A stretch of 64,000 bases of DNA from Roseiarcus sp036488815 (lineage in GTDB: Bacteria; Pseudomonadota; Alphaproteobacteria; Rhizobiales; Beijerinckiaceae): NCBI GenBank assembly GCA_036488815.1, contig DASXGX010000118.1:1-64000 (forward strand), in the 5' to 3' direction. Made by a program: the position numbers and the translations under genes. How positions within the stretch are numbered: the first letter of the stretch is position 1; each line of letters starts with the position of its first letter. Shown here piece by piece: positions 34,862 through 43,670 of this stretch. The notes under the pieces were generated by a model. It made no database searches. It had not been told where the DNA came from and saw nothing but the letters and a program-made list of their open reading frames with translations.

Positions 34862-36205
34862 ATGTCGCGCAAGTATTTCGGCACCGACGGCATTCGCGGT
34901 CGGGCTAACGGCAAGATCACCGCCGAACTTGCACTGAAGGTGGGGCAAGCCGCGGGGCTCGAGTTCCAGCGGGGCGAACATCGCCATCGCGTCGTGATCG
35001 GCAAAGACACGCGCCTTTCCGGCTATATGATCGAATACGCTCTCGTCGCCGGCTTCACCTCGGTCGGCGTCGACGTGCTGCTGCTCGGCCCGACGCCGAC
35101 GCCCGCGGTCGCGATGCTGACGCGCTCGATGCGTTGCGACCTCGGGGTGATGATCTCCGCCTCGCACAACCTTTTCGAAGACAACGGCATCAAGCTGTTC
35201 GGGCCCGACGGCTTCAAGCTGTCGGACGAGATCGAGGCGCGCATCGAGGCGCTGATGGACGGCGACATCGCCTCCCAACTCGCGCGATCGCCTGAACTCG
35301 GCCGCGCCCGCCGCATCGACGACGTCCAGGCGCGCTACATCGAATACGCCAAGCGCACATTGCCGCGCGACGTCACCTTCGAGGGCCTGCGCATCGTAAT
35401 CGATTGCGCCAACGGGGCCGCCTACAAGGCCGCGCCCGAAGCCCTGTGGGAGCTCGGCGCCGAGGTGATCAAGATCGGCGTCGAGCCGAACGGCGTCAAC
35501 ATCAACCTCGACGTCGGCTCGACCTCGCCGGAGGCGCTGGCGCAGAAAGTGCGCGAATTGCGCGCCGACGTCGGCATCGCCCTCGACGGCGACGCCGACC
35601 GCATGATCATCGTCGATGAAAAGGGGCACATCGTCGACGGCGACCAGATCCTCGCCGTGGTCGCCGAGAGCTGGCATGCGGACGGACGGCTCTCCCGCCC
35701 CGGCATCGTGGCGACGGTGATGTCCAACCTCGGCCTCGAACGGCGCCTCGCCGATCTCGGCCTCAGCCTCGAACGCACCGCGGTCGGCGATCGCTACGTG
35801 CTGGAGCGGATGGTCGAAAAGGGCTTTAACGTCGGCGGCGAGCAGTCCGGCCACATCATCCTGACGGACCACTCGACGACCGGCGACGGCCTCCTGGCGG
35901 CAATGCAGGTGCTGGCGGTGGTGCGCAAGCAGGGCCGGCCGGTGAGCGAGGTGTGCCGGCGCTTCGAGCCGCTGCCGCAGGTGCTCCGTAACGTGCGCTT
36001 CCGGGGCGGCAAGCCGCTCGAAGACGATTCCGTGGTCAGGGCGATCGCCGCGGCGACCGAGCGTCTCGGCGCGCACGGCCGCCTCGTGATCCGCCCCTCG
36101 GGCACCGAACCCGTGATCCGCGTCATGGCGGAGGCGGACGACCGCCAACTCGTCGATACGTTGGTTAACGATGTGTGCGACGCGGTGGCCAAGGCCGCGG
36201 CCTGA
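34862..36205 (+). CDS. glmM: Phosphoglucosamine mutase
   Basis: This 447-residue cytosolic enzyme converts glucosamine 6-phosphate to glucosamine 1-phosphate for UDP-GlcNAc, hence peptidoglycan and LPS. Motifs are KYFGTDGIRG at the N-terminus, the phosphoserine loop MISASHNLFEDNGIK near 98-112, the metal site DGDADR near 243-248 and the phosphate-binding RPSGTEP near 413. The ATG at 34862 is family-typical; the in-frame extension to 34751 is not conserved. An unusual small transcript candidate lies just downstream. Confidence 0.96.
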   Translation: MSRKYFGTDGIRGRANGKITAELALKVGQAAGLEFQRGEHRHRVVIGKDTRLSGYMIEYALVAGFTSVGVDVLLLGPTPTPAVAMLTRSMRCDLGVMISASHNLFEDNGIKLFGPDGFKLSDEIEARIEALMDGDIASQLARSPELGRARRIDDVQARYIEYAKRTLPRDVTFEGLRIVIDCANGAAYKAAPEALWELGAEVIKIGVEPNGVNINLDVGSTSPEALAQKVRELRADVGIALDGDADRMIIVDEKGHIVDGDQILAVVAESWHADGRLSRPGIVATVMSNLGLERRLADLGLSLERTAVGDRYVLERMVEKGFNVGGEQSGHIILTDHSTTGDGLLAAMQVLAVVRKQGRPVSEVCRRFEPLPQVLRNVRFRGGKPLEDDSVVRAIAAATERLGAHGRLVIRPSGTEPVIRVMAEADDRQLVDTLVNDVCDAVAKAAA

Positions 36206-36314
36206 TAAAGCACGCCGCGAAATTGAGCGGTGGACGCCCGATTTGAAGGGTTTCAAAAACGGCGAATCACCCTATCCTGGTTTAGTCGTCAACGAACTGA
36301 AAGGAGGTGATCCA

Positions 36315-36389
36315 GTGTCTCATTGTCCATCGCCATGCGGCGTCCAAGAGTCCTGGAACATTGTCCGTGCGCAGGATTTCCGCGCATAG
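36315..36389 (+). CDS. Possible 24-codon micro-ORF with anti-16S-perfect Shine-Dalgarno
   Basis: A GTG-started ORF encodes MSHCPSPCGVQESWNIVRAQDFRA. Directly before it, GAAAGGAGGTGATCCA (36299-36314) plus the first G of GTG is complementary to 17 nt of the 16S rRNA 3' end, far longer than any other site in this window. The spacer to GTG is very short. The peptide has a CPSPC motif and no recognised family. A terminator follows at 36441. The stretch may encode a peptide, a leader, or a non-coding RNA that pairs with 16S rRNA. A TTTCAA-N16-TATCCT promoter-like pair lies at 36251-36278. Confidence 0.45.
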   Translation: MSHCPSPCGVQESWNIVRAQDFRA

Positions 36390-36440
36390 TAGACGCTAGC
36401 TTTCCAGGTCTCTAGCGATCTCTGCGTGGTCGCGACAATG

Positions 36441-36477
36441 GAAGGGCCGTTCCGCAAGGGGCGGTCCTTCTCATTTT
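36441..36477 (+). terminator. Rho-independent terminator with GNRA tetraloop
   Basis: Stem GAAGGGCCGTTCC (36441-36453), loop GCAA and GGGGCGGTCCTTC (36458-36470) pair over 13 bp with three G-T wobbles, followed by TCATTTT. It closes the small transcript candidate that starts after glmM. The 51 bp between the micro-ORF and the hairpin hold no other ORF. Confidence 0.75.
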
Positions 36478-36517
36478 GTACGGGCGGTCAAGCGCCAGAG
36501 CGCTCTGCGGTGGAACC

Positions 36518-36645
36518 GTCTTTGCGAGCGGAGCGACGCAAACCAGCGATCGAGGTCTCGCCAGCAAGTCGCGAGACGTTCCGCGGGCGCCGCAATCGGC
36601 TGACGCCTCGATCTCTGGATCGCCGCGCTTCGCTCGCGATGACGG
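36518..36645. repeat. Degenerate inverted repeat of rhizobial REP type
   Basis: GTCTTTGCGAGCGGAGCGAC at 36518-36537 is mirrored by the GCGCTTCGCTCGCGATGACG stretch ending near 36644. This is the TTGCGAGCG-AGCG...CGCTTCGCTCGC arrangement of common rhizobial intergenic palindromes. No gene is visible between 36480 and the fadB terminator. Confidence 0.55.
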
Positions 36646-36707
36646 CAGTGGGGCCGAGCGCCCTCCCCTCCGCCGCCCCTCCCGAAGCAGCGGCGCCCGG
36701 CCCCTGG

Positions 36708-36752
36708 CGCCCGCTTTCGCGGGCGTCGCGGAAAGGCCGCCTCAGGCGGCCT
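36708..36752 (-). terminator. Tandem hairpins at the end of the fatty-acid oxidation operon
   Basis: CGCCCGC/GCGGGCG at 36708-36725 (loop TTTC) and AGGCCGCC/GGCGGCCT at 36734-36752 (loop TCA, which is the fadB stop codon on the minus strand) lie one after the other. They probably end or stabilise the operon transcript; a T run is lacking. Confidence 0.5.
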
Positions 36753-38946
36753 GCGCCTTGGCCGCCTTGCCGTAGAAGCGCTCGCCCTTGGCGGCCATCT
36801 CCTTGAGGCCGGCGCTTGGGGCGAAGCGGTCGCCGTACTTGGCCGCAAGCTCCTCCGCGCGGGAGACGAACGCCTTGGCGCCGACCCCGTCGATCAGCGA
36901 CAGCACGCCGCCGGTGAACGGGGCGAAGCCGAAGCCGAGGATCGAGCCGACGTCCGCCTCGCGCGGATCGGTGACCACCTTCTCCTCCATGCAGCGCGCC
37001 GCCTCCAGCGCCTGGGTGTAAAGGAAGCGGTCCTTGAGATCCTGGACGCTGATCGTATCCGGATCGAGCGCCTTGCCGGCGATCTTGCCGAGCCCGGGCC
37101 ACAAGGTCTTCGAGCCGGCGGCGGGATAGTCGTAGAAGCCCTTGCCGTTCTTGCGGCCGAGGCGCTGCTCCTTGACGACCATCGCCTCGAGCAGCTTCTC
37201 CTGCGCCGGATCGACCGCGTTGGCCCCGAGATCCTTCTTGGTCGCCTGGAGAATCTTCCAGCCGAGATCGATCGCCACTTCGTCGTTGAGGGTCAGCGGC
37301 CCGACCGGCATTCCCGCCATCTTCGCCGCGTTCTCGATCATCGCCGGCGGCACGCCCTCCATCAGCATGAGGTGACCCTCGCGGATGTAGTTGCCGACGC
37401 AGCGATTGGCGAAGAAGCCGCGGCAGTCGTTGACGACGATCGGCGTCTTCTTGATCGCGCGCACGAAGTCGATCGCGGTCGCCAGCGCTTTGCCGCCCGT
37501 CTTCCCGCCCATGATGATTTCGACCAGCATCATCTTGTCGACCGGCGAGAAGAAGTGGATGCCGACGAAATTCTCCGGTTTGAGCGACGTCTCGGCGAGC
37601 GAAGTGATCGGCAGCGTCGAGGTGTTGCTGGCGAAGATCACGTCCGGCCCCAGCACCTCCTGCGCCTTGCGCGTCGCCTCGGCCTTGATGGCGCGGTCCT
37701 CGAACACCGCCTCGACGACGAGATCGCAGCCCTCGAGATCGGCGTAATCGGCGCTCGGCTTGATGCGGGCGAGCAGCGCGTCGCGGTCGGCGCTCTTGGC
37801 GCGGCCCTTGGCGATCTGGTTCGAGATCAGCTTCTCCGAATGGGCCTTGCCCTTGTCGGCGGACTCCTGATCGCGGTCGATCAAGACGACCTCGAGCCCC
37901 GCGCTCGCCGAGACATAGGCGACGCCAGCGCCCATGAAGCCGGCGCCGAGCACGCCGATCTTGCGCAGGTTGGTCGCGGGAACGTCGGCCGGCCGCCGCG
38001 CGCCCTTGTTGAGTTCGCCCATCGAGACGAACAGCGAGCGGATCATCGCCGCCGCTTCCTTGGAGCGCAGGATCTTTGCGAAGTAGCGGCTCTCGACCGC
38101 CAGCGCGAGATCCATCGGCAGTTGCAGGCCCTCGAACACGCTGGCGAGGATCGCCTTCGCGGCGGGGTAATTGTCATAGGTTTCGCGGCGATAGATCGCA
38201 TTGGCGGGCGGCCAGATCATCATCCCCTGCGGCGAGAAGACCTTGCCGGACGGCGGCTTGAACTTCGGATCGTCCCACGGCGCCTTGGCGGCGGGGTTGG
38301 CCTTCACCCACTCCTTCGCGCGCGCGACGATCTCGCCCACAGGCGCGACGTCGTGAATGAGGCCCATCTTCTTGGCGGCGGCGGGCTTGAGCTGGTCGCC
38401 CTTGAACAGCATCTGCAAGGCGTCCGGCGTCGGCATCAGCCGCGCGATGCGCTGCGTGCCGCCCCCGCCCGGAAAGAGGCCGACCTTGATTTCCGGCAGG
38501 CCGACCCGCGCCTTGTCGGAATCCGCGACGATCCGATAGTGGCAGGCGAGCGCCAGCTCGAAGCCGCCGCCCATGCAGACGCCGTTGATCGCCGCGGCGA
38601 AGGGTTTGCCCGAGGTTTCGAGCTTGCGATAGACGAGCGAAAGCTGGCGCGTGCGGTCGTAGAAGAAGCGCATCGCCGCCTCTTCGCCTTCGGCCTTGGC
38701 GATGCGCGCATATTCGCCGCCCATCGATTGCAGCATCGTCAGATCGGCGCCGCCGGAGAAGCCATCCTTGCCGGACGTGATGACGACGCCCTTGATCGCA
38801 GCGTCCGCGATCGCCTTGTCGACGAGCGCGTTCATCTCCTCGATCACTTCGGGCGTCAGCACGTTCATCGAACGGCCGGGCATGTCCCAGGTGATCAGCG
38901 CGACGCCGTCGGCGTCGGTCTCGAGACGGAAATTCTTGAGGTCCAT
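36742..38946 (-). CDS. fadJ: Fatty-acid oxidation multifunctional enzyme (enoyl-CoA hydratase / 3-hydroxyacyl-CoA dehydrogenase)
   Basis: This 734-residue cytosolic enzyme has an N-terminal crotonase domain (about 1-190, with GVCMGGGFELALA and LPEIKVGLFPGGGGTQR). It is followed by a 3-hydroxyacyl-CoA dehydrogenase NAD domain starting with IGVLGAGFMGAGVAY near 331; the catalytic His is in GIHFFSPVDKM near 461. Two C-terminal helical domains complete it. It hydrates and oxidises trans-2-enoyl-CoA. It is the last gene of the minus-strand operon, 19 bp after the thiolase. FadJ versus FadB naming is by length and thus uncertain. Confidence 0.93.
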   Translation of the reverse strand: MDLKNFRLETDADGVALITWDMPGRSMNVLTPEVIEEMNALVDKAIADAAIKGVVITSGKDGFSGGADLTMLQSMGGEYARIAKAEGEEAAMRFFYDRTRQLSLVYRKLETSGKPFAAAINGVCMGGGFELALACHYRIVADSDKARVGLPEIKVGLFPGGGGTQRIARLMPTPDALQMLFKGDQLKPAAAKKMGLIHDVAPVGEIVARAKEWVKANPAAKAPWDDPKFKPPSGKVFSPQGMMIWPPANAIYRRETYDNYPAAKAILASVFEGLQLPMDLALAVESRYFAKILRSKEAAAMIRSLFVSMGELNKGARRPADVPATNLRKIGVLGAGFMGAGVAYVSASAGLEVVLIDRDQESADKGKAHSEKLISNQIAKGRAKSADRDALLARIKPSADYADLEGCDLVVEAVFEDRAIKAEATRKAQEVLGPDVIFASNTSTLPITSLAETSLKPENFVGIHFFSPVDKMMLVEIIMGGKTGGKALATAIDFVRAIKKTPIVVNDCRGFFANRCVGNYIREGHLMLMEGVPPAMIENAAKMAGMPVGPLTLNDEVAIDLGWKILQATKKDLGANAVDPAQEKLLEAMVVKEQRLGRKNGKGFYDYPAAGSKTLWPGLGKIAGKALDPDTISVQDLKDRFLYTQALEAARCMEEKVVTDPREADVGSILGFGFAPFTGGVLSLIDGVGAKAFVSRAEELAAKYGDRFAPSAGLKEMAAKGERFYGKAAKAQAA

Positions 38947-38965
38947 GACGATCAGCTCCGTTCGA

Positions 38966-40174
<1,209 letters not shown>

Positions 40175-40194
40175 GGTGCGTCTCCTAAAAAGTG

Positions 40195-40665
40195 TCAGAT
40201 GTCCCGGTCGGGCTGTTGGTGATTGCCGACGTGAGTGATGCCTTTGGACTTGAACCAGTCGTCGGTGCTCGTGTTGGGCTTCGTCAGGCACTCGCTCACC
40301 CAGCCGACTGCGGTTTCCGCGCCGAGTTGAAATTCCGGCGGGACCGCGTTGGGATCGTCCAGCGAGCAGATCGTCACGCTGATGCGCGAGCTCGCAACGT
40401 TGCGGTAGGTCAGAGGCGTGCCGCACGCCGCGCAAAAGCCTCGCTCGGCGATGTCAGAGGACTTGAAGATCCCGAGCGCTCCGCGCGTGATCTCGAACTG
40501 CGCGGCTTGCACGGGCGCGAACGCCATGTACGGCGCAGCGCCCGCCTTCTGGCACATGCGGCAATGGCAGATGCTCGCCCCCTTCGGCGAAGCGTTCAAC
40601 CGGTAGCGGACGGCGCCGCATTGGCAGCCGCCGGTCAGACCTGGGCCCGCTTTGTCGGCGTCCAT
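40195..40665 (-). CDS. GFA-family zinc protein
   Basis: This 156-residue protein of the glutathione-dependent formaldehyde-activating (GFA/CENP-V) fold has zinc cysteines in GGCQCGAVRY (about 13-22), CHCRMCQK (34-41) and FCAACGTPL near 86-94. GAAAGGGAGGAT forms a strong ribosome site. Most GFA proteins have no known substrate and few are true glutathione-formaldehyde enzymes. Its place between the acyl-CoA dehydrogenase and thiolase genes, in the same operon, is unusual and suggests a link to a thioester or thiol adduct. Confidence 0.9.
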   Translation of the reverse strand: MDADKAGPGLTGGCQCGAVRYRLNASPKGASICHCRMCQKAGAAPYMAFAPVQAAQFEITRGALGIFKSSDIAERGFCAACGTPLTYRNVASSRISVTICSLDDPNAVPPEFQLGAETAVGWVSECLTKPNTSTDDWFKSKGITHVGNHQQPDRDI

Positions 40666-40701
40666 CGGCCTATCCTCCCTTTCCGGCGCCGGCGCGGCGT
40701 C

Positions 40702-42492
40702 TCAGAACGCCGTCGCTGGCAACGCCATCACTGTTTCGGCGCCGCTCGAAAGCCGCGCGAGGCAGGCGCCCGCCTCCGGCAAGACGCGCGCGCCGAAGAA
40801 CTTGGCGAGCGTGAGCTTGGAGTCAAGCGCCTCGTTGCTGTCGCCCTTGGCCTGCCGCGCCAGCACCGCCTTGGCGATCCGGGCCCACATGTAGCCGAGC
40901 GCCGTCAGGCCGAAGAGATGCATGTAGTCGGTGGAGGCGGCGCCCGCGTTGTCCGGGTTCTTCAAGCCGTTCTGCATCAGCCACATCGTCGCCTGCTGCA
41001 ATTGTCCGCTCGCCGTCTTGACTGGCGCGAGATAGGGCGCGAGCGCCGTATCCTCTTTATTGGCGGCGAGGAAGGCGGAGACTTCGCCGAAGAAGGCGGT
41101 GATCGCGCGGCCGCCGTCCTTGGGCAGCTTGCGGCCGACGAGATCGAGCGCCTGCACGCCGTTGGCGCCCTCGTAGATCATCGCGATGCGCGCGTCGCGC
41201 ACGAACTGCTCCATGCCCCATTCTGCGATGTAGCCGTGTCCGCCGAGAACCTGCTGCGCCTTGACCGCGTTGGCGAAGCCCATGTCGGTGAAGACGCCCT
41301 TGATGACCGGCGTAAGCAGGCCAAGCCGGTCGTCGGCGACGCGCCGCGCGGCCTCGTCCGGCGAGGCCAGCGCCTCGTCCTGCGACAGCGCGACCCACAG
41401 CATCAACGCGCGCGCCGCCTCGTTGAAGGCGCGGATCTCGAGCAGCATGCGCCGCACGTCGGGATGGACCAGCAGCGGATCGGCGGGCTTTTCCGGCTCC
41501 TTCGCGCCGGTCAGCGAACGGCCCTGCAGGCGCTCCTTGGCGTAAGCGGCGGCGTTCTGATAGGCGACCTCGGAAATGCTGAGGCCCTGCACGGCGACGC
41601 CGAGGCGCGCGCCGTTCATCATCACGAACATCGCATTGAGGCCGCGATTTTCCTCGCCCACCAGCCAGCCCTTCGCGCCGTCGTAGTTGAGCACGCAGGT
41701 CGAGTTGGCGTGAATGCCCATCTTGTGCTCGATCGAGCCGCAGACGACGCCGTTGCGCGCGCCCAGCGAGCCGTCCTCGTTGACCAGCACCTTCGGCACG
41801 AGGAACAGCGAGATGCCCTTCGTGCCGGCGGGCGCGCCTTCGATGCGGGCGAGCACGAGATGGATGATGTTCTCGGCGAGATCGTGCTCGCCGGCGGAAA
41901 TGAAGATCTTTTGGCCGGAGATCGCAAACGAGCCGTCCTCCTGCCGGACGGCGCGCGTCTTGATGAGGCCGAGATCGGTGCCGCAGTGCGGCTCGGTGAG
42001 GTTCATCGTGCCGGTCCAGCGCCCGCTGGTCAGGTTCGGCAGGTATTTGGCCTTGAGCGCCTCGCCGCCATGGACCTCGAGCGCCGCGGTGGCGCCATTG
42101 GTCAGGCCGGGATACATCGAAAAGGCGAGATTGGCGGCGATCGAATATTCGCTCAACGCGACCGCGAGCGCATGCGGCAGGCCCTGCCCGCCGTAAGCCG
42201 GATCGCCGGCGAGGCCGACCCAGCCGCCCTCGGCAAAGGCCTTGTAGGCCTCCTTGAAGCCCTTGGGCGTCGTGACATTGCCTTCTGCGTCCCGGCGGCA
42301 GCCCTCCTGATCGCCGGAATGATTGAGCGGCTGCAGCACCTCCTCGGCGAACTTGCCGCCCTCGCGCAGCACGGCCTCGACCACGTCGAACGGCGCCTCG
42401 GCGAAGCGCGGCAGATTGCCGTAGCGCTCGAATTCGAGGACGTCGCGGAGGAGAAACAACGTATCGTCGACCGGAGCTTTGTAGCTGGGCAT
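40702..42492 (-). CDS. Acyl-CoA dehydrogenase, large type (DmdC-like)
   Basis: This 596-residue flavoenzyme has the acyl-CoA dehydrogenase core, with LTEPHCGTDLGLIKTRA near 157 and the catalytic Glu in MIYEGANGVQALDL near 437. It has a C-terminal extension of about 120 residues typical of the 3-methylmercaptopropionyl-CoA dehydrogenase (DmdC) group. Many members act on ordinary medium- or long-chain acyl-CoA, so a sulfur substrate is not implied. It heads the operon acyl-CoA dehydrogenase / GFA / thiolase / multifunctional enzyme. An imperfect palindrome lies 72 bp upstream. Confidence 0.93.
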   Translation of the reverse strand: MPSYKAPVDDTLFLLRDVLEFERYGNLPRFAEAPFDVVEAVLREGGKFAEEVLQPLNHSGDQEGCRRDAEGNVTTPKGFKEAYKAFAEGGWVGLAGDPAYGGQGLPHALAVALSEYSIAANLAFSMYPGLTNGATAALEVHGGEALKAKYLPNLTSGRWTGTMNLTEPHCGTDLGLIKTRAVRQEDGSFAISGQKIFISAGEHDLAENIIHLVLARIEGAPAGTKGISLFLVPKVLVNEDGSLGARNGVVCGSIEHKMGIHANSTCVLNYDGAKGWLVGEENRGLNAMFVMMNGARLGVAVQGLSISEVAYQNAAAYAKERLQGRSLTGAKEPEKPADPLLVHPDVRRMLLEIRAFNEAARALMLWVALSQDEALASPDEAARRVADDRLGLLTPVIKGVFTDMGFANAVKAQQVLGGHGYIAEWGMEQFVRDARIAMIYEGANGVQALDLVGRKLPKDGGRAITAFFGEVSAFLAANKEDTALAPYLAPVKTASGQLQQATMWLMQNGLKNPDNAGAASTDYMHLFGLTALGYMWARIAKAVLARQAKGDSNEALDSKLTLAKFFGARVLPEAGACLARLSSGAETVMALPATAF

Positions 42493-42563
42493 TTCGGGGT
42501 CCGCTGGTTCTTGGAGGCCGCGTCCGGGCGAGCGCCCGCGCGTCGCCCTGGGATCGTTTATAT

Positions 42564-42580
42564 ATGAACTATTAGGTCAT
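42564..42580. promoter_or_regulatory. Imperfect palindrome upstream of the beta-oxidation operon
   Basis: ATGAACTATTAGGTCAT pairs in seven of eight positions around a central base, in a short AT-rich patch with TATATA next to it. It lies 72 bp before the acyl-CoA dehydrogenase start codon, a fitting place for a TetR- or GntR-type fatty-acid regulator site. Confidence 0.45.
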
Positions 42581-42612
42581 GCAGCGCAAGGGGAAAAGCG
42601 CCAGGCCTGTTT

Positions 42613-42831
42613 TCAGGCTCGGCGGACGCGCAAGCGTTGCAGAACGGCTTCCGGGCTCGCGTAGGCTTCCTGGAGGTCGACGCTCCAGTAGCGCAGGCCG
42701 TCGAGCGGGATCGGCGCGCCGGTGACGGCGCAACGCACGAAAGCGCCCGGCCGCACGACGCTGAAGTCGCCGTCGAGATACTGAATCTGGGCCTCTGCGG
42801 CGGAGGGAGAGCTGATGTCCAACTTGTTCAT
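42613..42831 (-). CDS. DUF2093-like small protein
   Basis: This 72-residue protein reads AQIQYLDGDFSVVRPGAFVRCAVTG in part (key: YLDGDF, VRPG, RCAVTG) and ends IPLDGLRYWSVDLQEAYAS. This matches the short DUF2093 family found in Alphaproteobacteria. No membrane segment or enzyme motif is seen. The ATG at 42831 has AGAAG upstream. The two conserved regions resemble a small zinc-free beta fold; the function is unknown. It lies between the acyl-CoA dehydrogenase promoter region and the divergent histidine phosphatase. Confidence 0.8.
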   Translation of the reverse strand: MNKLDISSPSAAEAQIQYLDGDFSVVRPGAFVRCAVTGAPIPLDGLRYWSVDLQEAYASPEAVLQRLRVRRA

Positions 42832-42998
42832 AAGGCTTCTTTCCCGACGGCGCCGAGCGGCGCTTGGGGCCGCCCCGCTAGCACTCTTACTTACGACCGC
42901 GCGCGCCGGAATTCCAGAGTCGGAGGCCAGCCCGGAGTCGCGATCGCTTGTCCACCCCGCCGCGCGTCGATAGGGTCCGCGGGACAACGCGAGGCCCC

Positions 42999-43613
42999 AT
43001 GACCGTGATGCGAAACTGGATCGCCGCCGCCCTTGCGGCAAGCGCGATCGCCTTAGTCGGAGGGCCGGCGCGGAGCGAAGGGCAGGTCGAGACCATCGTC
43101 TTCCTGCGCCATGGCGAGAAGCCCGCGCTCGGCCTTGGCCAGCTCGATTGCCGCGGCCTCAACCGCGCGCTCGCTCTACCAAAAGTGATCGCCGACGCTT
43201 TTGGCAAGCCGGACGCGATCATCGCGCCGGATCCCTCCGACCAGAAGCGCGACGGAGGCCAGACTTACGACTACGTGCGGCCCCTCGCGACCATCGAGCC
43301 GACCGCGGTCGCCTTCGGCCTGCCGGTCGAGGCGCGGATCGGTTTCGCTGACGTCGCCGGGTTGCAGGCTTCGCTCGAGGCGCCGGCGCGGCGCAAGGGG
43401 CTCGTCCTCGTCGCCTGGGAGCACAAGCTGATCGACGTCGTCGCGCGTAACCTGCTCGCCAAGCACGGCGGCGATCCGAACGCCGTCGCCAAGTGGAGCG
43501 ACGACGATTTCGACAGCCTCGACATCGTCACGATCGACTGGAGCGCCGGCCGCGCAACCTTCGCGCGCAAGAAGGAAGGCCTCGACGGCTTGAGCGCGGC
43601 CTGTCCTTCTTAG
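42999..43613 (+). CDS. Exported histidine phosphatase-like protein
   Basis: This 204-residue protein has a signal peptide at about 1-26 (IAAALAASAIALVGGPARS). The branch 1 phosphatase start VFLRHGEKP near 34-42 carries the Arg-His-Gly catalytic triad. A second His is likely in VAWEHKLID near 142. It should be periplasmic. The substrate is unknown; the family spans phosphoglycerate mutase-like and phytase-like enzymes. A second Met at 43008 is an alternative start. It converges on alr with a hairpin between them. Confidence 0.8.
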   Translation: MTVMRNWIAAALAASAIALVGGPARSEGQVETIVFLRHGEKPALGLGQLDCRGLNRALALPKVIADAFGKPDAIIAPDPSDQKRDGGQTYDYVRPLATIEPTAVAFGLPVEARIGFADVAGLQASLEAPARRKGLVLVAWEHKLIDVVARNLLAKHGGDPNAVAKWSDDDFDSLDIVTIDWSAGRATFARKKEGLDGLSAACPS

Positions 43614-43643
43614 GCGCACGAGAGAAGCCCCGGCGCCGCGAAC

Positions 43644-43668
43644 CCCTTCCCCCGCAAGGGGGGAAGGG
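43644..43668. terminator. Hairpin between convergent histidine phosphatase gene and alr
   Basis: CCCTTCCCCC (43644-43653) pairs with GGGGGAAGGG (43659-43668) around GCAAG. It lies between two converging stop codons. No T run follows, so it may be a bidirectional terminator or a repeat like the one at 13679. Confidence 0.5.
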
Positions 43669-43670
43669 AG

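Noticed and set aside
40192..42567. Very long open frame (791 codons) on the + strand opposite the acyl-CoA dehydrogenase
   Set aside because: It is a GC-rich antisense shadow: low-complexity Arg/Ala/Asp composition, no family motif, and it fully overlaps a clear acyl-CoA dehydrogenase and part of the GFA gene.
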